Of a DNA stretch of 64,000 bases, positions 57,869-64,000 are shown one piece after another. The stretch's first letter is position 1. The number at the start of each line of letters is the position of its first letter. The notes under the pieces were generated by a model. It worked only from the letters and a program-made list of their open reading frames with translations. It had not been told where the DNA came from and ran no database searches. Both the position numbers and the translations under genes were made by a program. Source of the stretch: Macrostomum hystrix (lineage: Eukaryota > Platyhelminthes > Macrostomidae); NCBI GenBank assembly GCA_950097015.1, contig CATNEN010000007.1, positions 2,418,001 to 2,482,000 on the forward strand, given 5' to 3'.

Positions 57869-60115
57869 TAATTGCATCGAATCATTTGCAAAGCCGCGAA
57901 CCGAACGCTGACGCTGCTGGACATGTCGTGGAACCACATCCGCCTCAGTGGAGCGGTCTGCCTCTGCGACTCACTGAGGGTGAACCGCAGTCTGCGGACG
58001 GCCCTTCTAGGATGGAACGGTCTCCATATTCAGGGCTGCAGGTCGTTGGCAAAGTCGCTGGCAGTGAACGAGACTCTGCAACAGTTGGACCTCTCCTGCA
58101 ACCGCATCGACATCAAATGCCTGGAGTTCCTGTTCAAAGGCCTGAAAGCGAACAAGTCGCTGAAGCGTCTTCGAATTAGCCAAAATCCGCTGACGGCGCA
58201 GAACATCAAGGTGTTCCTCACCAAGGTGGAGGAGCAGCGGTTCAACCTTGAGGAGTTGGACGTGACGGTAAGTCAGTCTTTTCTGATTCTTGTCTTTTCA
58301 CATAAGCCTTCTCTCCTTTGCTGCTCCCCAAAATCGCAGCGGAATCTAGCTCAGAGACCTTGATAGCAAAGGCAAGCGTGCAAGCCGCTTTGCAACTCAC
58401 CCACTCAATGCTACTCATAGTGGATGATAGTAGCTACGCTCGTACATTGGAATTTAGATTTGTTCAAACTGCAAATTTTAAATCCATAGACAATAGGTCA
58501 AGGACACTATTTGCTTTCATTTCGCAAAGAATCGAACTCGTGATCTCTCAGCCAGAAGTATAAAGCTTTAATCGCAGGACAACAACCATCCGCTAGAGAA
58601 ATGATAAAAAATGCCATCTAACCCGCTGGTTATCCAGCTATTTTGTGCAAGAGCTCAACTCTGTTCCCTCCATTTCTCCGAACTTCTCCAGGGTCTGACG
58701 GTGGATCCACAGAGTGTCGCCATCGCTGAAAGGATCGGACAGTCAAGGAAGTTTGCCATCATCTACGGTGTCCTGCTGAAGCAGGAGACTCGGGCTGAAG
58801 ATGACGACCTGTTCCTGAATGACGATCCGATGATGGTGAGTTTCCCAACGTTGCATCACATCCTTGATGTTGTACATCCCCGATGTTTCACATCCCAAAT
58901 TCACTAATATTGCCTTGCCATTGTCATGTCAGGTTCTGATGGAGTTCATGAAGCTGAAAAACATGCGCCTAGTCGATCTCTTCCTTAGTCTGGACGCCGA
59001 CGGCAGCAAGTCTTTGTCGCACAAAGAGTTTAAAGAGGGCCTGGAGGTAAGGAAGCATGCAAGGAATTTGATTAACCAATGATTTTCTATCCTTTTTGCA
59101 ACGAGTAATGGATTTTTTTTATATCTTCCAAAGAAAATGCAGATTGGTTTTAAACATGATACCTTTCTTAGAGGTTTTGAAGGTTAAAGACCACTCTAAT
59201 CTTTCCCCTGGGGAAATTCCACGCGGGTATTTCAAATACCCACTGCCTACTTCACGACAGCTCCCAAACCCATGACCGATTTTAGTGAAAGTCCACCATC
59301 TGAATTACAACTTTCCGCCATTTACGATGAACCAACTTTCAAAGCCGTCCGACGTCAGTATCGTCAAGATATTCAGCGATTCTTGCCAGAGTCCCTGGTG
59401 ACAAGGACAACTGACATTGCTCTGCATGAACCTCTATGGCGAATCACTACCGGTTCAAAAATGAAAAATAAACAATTTAATCAATCCAAAATAGTTAACA
59501 ACAATAGCCGACATGGTTCCATGAGGAAATTTAGTGAGCAGAAAAATTGTCCCTATATTGGTGGTTTTTGCCACCAGACATCCCGACGAGAATCGTTGAA
59601 TATCCCGACGATGCAGATGTTTTGTGATTCTGAAAGTTGGAAACTTTTAGCTCGAGTTCAGAATTTTCCTGGTGATTGGGTGAATATTTTGAGAGACAGA
59701 AAAAAAAGCTGAAAATGTTGGGTATTTGCAATAGCCCGTGGTCTTTCCACTGTTCAACGTCTGAACCAGTTCGACTTCTCTCCAAAAACTCGCCGACTGA
59801 CAGGTAGTCGGTGTGCCAATGTCGCCGCTGTGCGTCCAACGCCTTGTCCGCGTGCTGGACCGCGACGGCGACGGCGAGATCGACTACTCGGAGCTGATCG
59901 GCGGCCAGCGCGAGCACCGGCGGCGCCTGATGAAGATTCAGGCCATGGAGCGCAATGTGCCGTACGAGGAGACCGAGCTGGGCTCCATCAACCTCAAGCT
60001 GCGAAGACTGCTGGCCAAGCGGGAGCGGGCAGTCAAGGAAGCCCGAGCCGCTGAAACCGCTGCCGCCGCTGCTGCGGGAACCTTCGGATCTGCCAGCGTC
60101 ACCACGGCAGCAACT

Positions 60116-60147
<32 letters not shown>

Positions 60148-60247
60148 TGCCGGCAGCATCCGCAGACAGGCGCCGCAGTCCTCAGGACCGCGCATCCTTG
60201 ATGTGGCTTTGAAGGCTTTCACCGACTCGCACCAGGCTGAGGCTTAG
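54208..60247 (+). CDS. LRRC74-like leucine-rich repeat protein with C-terminal EF-hands, eleven exons
   Basis: Exons 54208-54463, 54598-54772, 55278-55584, 56648-56755, 57200-57293, 57467-57516, 57726-57807, 57894-58267, 58692-58835, 58933-59046 and 59804-60247 join in phase into 715 residues. Residues 1-200 are low-complexity. A YLAAC-QLG block, then ribonuclease-inhibitor-type LRRs (about 225-482; L-x2-L-x-L-x-x-N-x-L pattern), match vertebrate LRRC74A/B closely. Two EF-hand loops follow at 551-562 (DADGSKSLSHKE) and 587-598 (DRDGDGEIDYSE), both with the Asp/Ser and final Glu needed for calcium. The tail has a coiled-coil-like basic segment and a poly-Ala run. The likely role is a calcium-responsive scaffold; partner unknown. 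Exons 2 and 3 are least certain: the donor at 54,773 (GTAACG) and acceptor at 55,277 are weak and chosen by phase. Confidence 0.88.
55746..55995 (+). mobile_element. tRNA-derived SINE, family B, copy 3 (LRR intron 3)
   Basis: Begins TTGTAGCTTAGGGGCTAGAG with B box GGTTCGATTCC, then TTTAGCAAGAATCTGCATTG, GGTGGGTGTGGCGTC, CAGTCCATGGACCG and a tail ending in TATTATTATAG. It is diverged from the 9.3 and 15.1 kb copies and is sense to the host gene. Confidence 0.85.
56941..57003. repeat. Small isolated copy of the 15-bp CACTCTAGTCCCTGA repeat
   Basis: Four units (CACTCTAGTTCCTGGCTCTC, then TAATCCCTGACACTCTAGTC and CCTGACTACTCC) inside intron 4 of the LRR gene. They have the same sequence as the 1.3-kb array at 60,575-61,865. 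Confidence 0.85.
57828..57868. repeat. (GACA)n microsatellite beside exon 8
   Basis: About ten GACA repeats lie 25 bp before the exon 8 acceptor of the LRR gene, where a pyrimidine tract would normally be. Confidence 0.95.
58330..58605 (-). mobile_element. Diverged tRNA-derived SINE in LRR intron 8
   Basis: Minus-strand head GGATGGTTGTTGTCCTGCG with B box GAGTTCGATTC (58,525-58,540 region). At its other end is CGGAATCTAGCTCAGAGACC, similar to the tRNA-like part of family A (GAATCGAGCTCAGGGACC). It may be two old SINE pieces. Confidence 0.5.
59208..59750 (+). mobile_element. Inverted-repeat (MITE-like) element with a 146-codon frame, LRR intron 10
   Basis: The left end (GGAAATTCCACGCGGGTATTT) and inverted right end (CAGTGGAAAGACCACGGGC...) are imperfect inverted repeats of about 40 bp. 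The right end begins CAGTGG, as in many hAT elements. The interior holds an uninterrupted frame (59,272-59,712) of unknown family. Related sequences occur at 26.3 kb and 8.85 kb. It lies entirely within intron 10 (59,047-59,803). Confidence 0.6.
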
Positions 60248-60574
60248 AGCTTCAGAAGCCATCGATCGAGTTGACTATTATCGGTTTTCAACTGATTTCC
60301 CTCTGATTTGTGACGAATTTTCCTATCCAAATAACAGCGATACAATCATAGCTCGTATATTTGGCTGCGGGAATTGGAGATGAATTTAAGAATTAGTTTC
60401 ATCCAAGGATTGTATTCCTTACAGCGAGTTTTTTAACTGACTGACAAACTGACTGCGAGTACTTTTAGACAGTTATTAGAACTCGTATCTAGCAAAAATG
60501 CATAGCTAAAGAAAAATCGGAGTCATCCTTTTTGTAGATTTAGAATGTCCGAAAAACTGTGTGAGTTACTTGTC

Positions 60575-61866
60575 CCTGACACTCTTCTTTGACACTCTAG
60601 TCCCAAACACTCTAGCCCCTGACACTCTAGTCCCTGACACTCTAGCCCCTGACACTCTAGTCCCTGCCACTCTAGTCCCTGACACTCTAGTCCCTGGCTC
60701 TCTAGTCCCAGCCACTCTAGTCACTGACTCTCTAGTCCCTGACACTCTAGTCCCTGAAACTCTAATCCTTGCCACTCTAGTTCCTGGCTCTCTAATCCCT
60801 GACACTCTAGTTCCTGGCTCTCTAATCCCTGACACTCTAGTCCCTGACACTCTAGTCCCTGACTCTCTAGTCCCTGACACTCTAGTCACTGACACTCTAG
60901 TCCCTGGCTCTCTAATCCCTGACACTCTAGTCCCTGGCTCTCTAATCCCTGACCCTCTAGTCCCTGACACTCTAGTCACAGACACTCTAGTCCCTGACTC
61001 TCTAGTCACTGACACTCTAGTCACTGATACTCTAGTCCCTGACACTCTAGTCCCTGACACTCTAATCCCTGCCACTCTAGTCCCTGACTCTCTAGTCCCT
61101 GACACTCTAGTCCCTGACTCTCTAGTCCCTGGCTCTCTAATCCCTGACACTCTAGTCCCTGACACTCTAGTCCCTGACACTCTAGTCCCTGCCACTCTAG
61201 TCACTGACACTCTAGTTCCTGGCTCTCTAATCCCTGACACTCTAGTCCCTGACTCTCTAGTCCCTGACACTCTAGTCACTGACACTCTAGTCCTTGACTT
61301 TCTAGTCACTGACACTCTAGTCACTGACACTCTAGTCGCTGACACTCTAGTCCCTGGCTCTCTAGTCCCTGACACTCTAGTCACAGACACTCTAGTCCCT
61401 GACTCTCTAGTCACTGACACTCTAGTCACTGATACTCTAGTCCCTGACACTCTAGTCCCTGACACTCTAATCCCTGCCACTCTAGTCCCTGACTCTCTAG
61501 TCCCTGACACTCTAGTCCCTGACTCTCTAGTCCCTGACTCTCTAATCCCTGACACTCTAGTCCCTGAAACTCTAATCCCTGCCACTCTAGTTCCTGGCTC
61601 TCTAATCCCTGACACTCTAGTTCCTGGCTCTCTAATCCCTGACTCTCTAGTCCCTGACACTCTAGTCACTGACACTCTAGTCCTTGACTTTCTAGTCACT
61701 GACACTCTAGTCACTGACACTCTAGTCCCTGGCTCTCTTGTCCTTGACACTCTAGTCGCTGACACTCTAGTCCCTGACTCTCTAGTCCCTGACTCTCTAG
61801 TCCCTGACTCTCTAGTCCCTGACTCTCTAGTCCCTGACTCTCTAGTCCCTGACTCTCTAGTCGCTT
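60575..61866. repeat. 15-bp minisatellite
   Basis: About 86 copies of CACTCTAGTCCCTGA with ordered variants (GACTCT, GGCTCT, GTCACT, ATCCCT). A block containing GTCACAGACACTCTAGTCCC recurs at about 60,974 and 61,379, a 405-bp (27-unit) period. Long frames on both strands (LVPDT; RVSGT) are by-products. It starts about 330 bp after the LRR gene stop codon. Confidence 0.96.
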
Positions 61867-62680
61867 CAAACTTCATAATGAAAATGCACTCCGCCCTTAT
61901 ATTTGTAATGCAGCATGTAATGCAGTTTGCCTTCTATTGTCATACCTCCCCTCGGAAGCTGCTTTTCCGCGTCAATAGGCATTGCGGATAAGACATTCTG
62001 GCTGTAGGCTGCGGGCAGGTGTTTCAGAGCCTACCTTGCACCCCGACTCACTTCACAAATAGATTTTTTTGATATACGCATCGAAACACTACACTCAACT
62101 CAAGTTGGTGTCATTGTCTGAATTCACGCCCGAGCAGTTCTGAGTCCCTGTGAGTACGCGTCAAACAATGGGAGAATTGAGAGGTGTTGGCGACACATTG
62201 AGCGCAACCCACGCACCATTGAAGCCATGTGAGTTCAAGACTCAAATATTGAAACTGTCTGTTTGCTGCATTTCATAAATTGACACTGGCCCCCATAACT
62301 GGATGAAGCTGGGAATAGAGTCTGTATTTTTCCATTATTTTTTACCTCTGGCTGCTGATATCAATTTGAGAGATGGGGACAGAAAAACAGCCACCCATTA
62401 TGGGCCTCTGTAAACGGCTGCCATTCTCTCATTTCAGAACGAGGCCTTCCAGAACTATTAGCGAGTGATAAGCGAAATAACTGAGAAAGGCTTTTAGCGA
62501 TATTTCGCATACCTGAGTAATCAACACAGCGTTTCTGAGCTCCAAGCAGTTCTAATTTAGCTGCCATTGCTGCTCGATATTTACAGGACGACAAGCTCAA
62601 CTCAGACCCCCGCGAGGGATACTTAAGCGACAGGATGGCAGGTTTTTAGAACGTCTGGGCTATTTTTAGAACGGCCTGAC
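61867..62680. other. Unassigned sequence
   Basis: No exon or repeat recognised between the 15-bp and 21-bp arrays. Confidence 0.35.
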
Positions 62681-62900
62681 AGGGAGTTGCAGGGATCGGG
62701 CAGGGAGTTGCAGGGATCGGGAAGGGAGTTGCAGGGATCGGGCAGGGAGTTGCAGGGATCGGGCAGGGAGTTGCAAGTATTGGGCAGTGATTTGCAGGGA
62801 TAGGGCAGGGAGTTGCAGGGATCTGGCAGGGAGTTGCAGGGATCCGGCAGGGAGTTGCAGGCACATGACAGGAACCGGCAGGGTTCGGGCAGGGAGTTGG
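62681..62900. repeat. 21-bp minisatellite
   Basis: About ten copies of GGGCAGGGAGTTGCAGGGATC, diverging at the right end. Confidence 0.93.
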
Positions 62901-63732
<832 letters not shown>

Positions 63733-64000
63733 ACTGCACTTTTATTAATCTGCTGTCCTGACATGTTAATTAGTGCGTATGGCAGCTTTGACAGCTGGTT
63801 AATTGAAAAGTTATTGGTGCAGCAATGACCTATAGAATGGAATGGACAATCGGAATGGACAGCTTCAGGGTATTGTGAGCCAAATAAAGGGAAATAGTTG
63901 TATTTTATTATAATGAACTTTTAGTAATGAGCTAGAAACAGACTCCGATTGTTTGACAGTTGTCGAAATAACAAAACATAGTCTCATTGTGATGAAAATG
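63733..64000. other. Unassigned window end
   Basis: Non-repetitive sequence; no gene recognised. Confidence 0.3.

Noticed and set aside
60561-61991. 476-codon frame of LVPDT pentapeptides
   Set aside because: It is produced by the 15-bp array. The opposite strand is equally open, and no unique coding sequence or splice context supports it.

Overview
The window reads as nuclear DNA of an animal, probably a spiralian or other invertebrate (low confidence on lineage). It has spliced genes with GT-AG introns, tRNA-derived SINEs, a Ty3/Gypsy retrotransposon, cut-and-paste transposons and very abundant minisatellites. Tandem arrays cover roughly a third of the 64 kb, by adding up their spans. Most long open frames in the window are by-products of these arrays, because many unit lengths are multiples of three or lack stop codons.

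Layout: 0.3-3.85 kb is CA-rich and pyrimidine-rich tandem repeat. At 4.5-6.0 kb (+) lies a small three-exon single-LIM-domain gene. At 7.75-9.96 kb (-) are three tandem intronless paralogues of a small Cys-rich zinc-ribbon protein. At 11.65-16.13 kb (-) is a complete four-exon acylaminoacyl-peptidase (APEH) gene; its predicted 751 residues keep the Ser/Asp/His triad spacing of the mammalian enzyme. Just upstream of its start codon is a 9.5 kb 30/32-bp minisatellite (16.2-25.7 kb). From 27.75 to 32.24 kb (-) are two proline-rich reading frames that look like diverged duplicates, each with a different in-frame repeat. Arrays fill 28.9-35.0 kb.

From 38.67 to 48.93 kb there is a three-level nest of transposons. 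The outer element is about 10.3 kb, has hairpin-forming terminal inverted repeats and a 7-bp target duplication, and carries exons for a cysteine cluster resembling the CxC2 type found with KDZ transposases. That exon is split by a second inverted-repeat element (40,876-48,030, 8-bp duplication). The second element is in turn split by a recent Ty3/Gypsy element (about 41,168-47,490) with gag, a textbook -1 frameshift site, and pol. A decayed ankyrin-repeat gene follows at 49.2-50.8 kb. From 54.2 to 60.25 kb (+) an eleven-exon gene encodes a 715-residue LRRC74-like leucine-rich-repeat protein with two C-terminal EF-hands. The rest is minisatellite, TTAG microsatellite and unassigned non-coding DNA.

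The genes do not form a pathway or operon. The most unusual content is the nested transposon with the CxC2-like exon, the tandem zinc-ribbon trio, the minisatellite against the APEH gene, and the family of proline-repeat frames. Exon boundaries were set by eye from splice signals, reading phase and remembered homologues; no alignment program was run.
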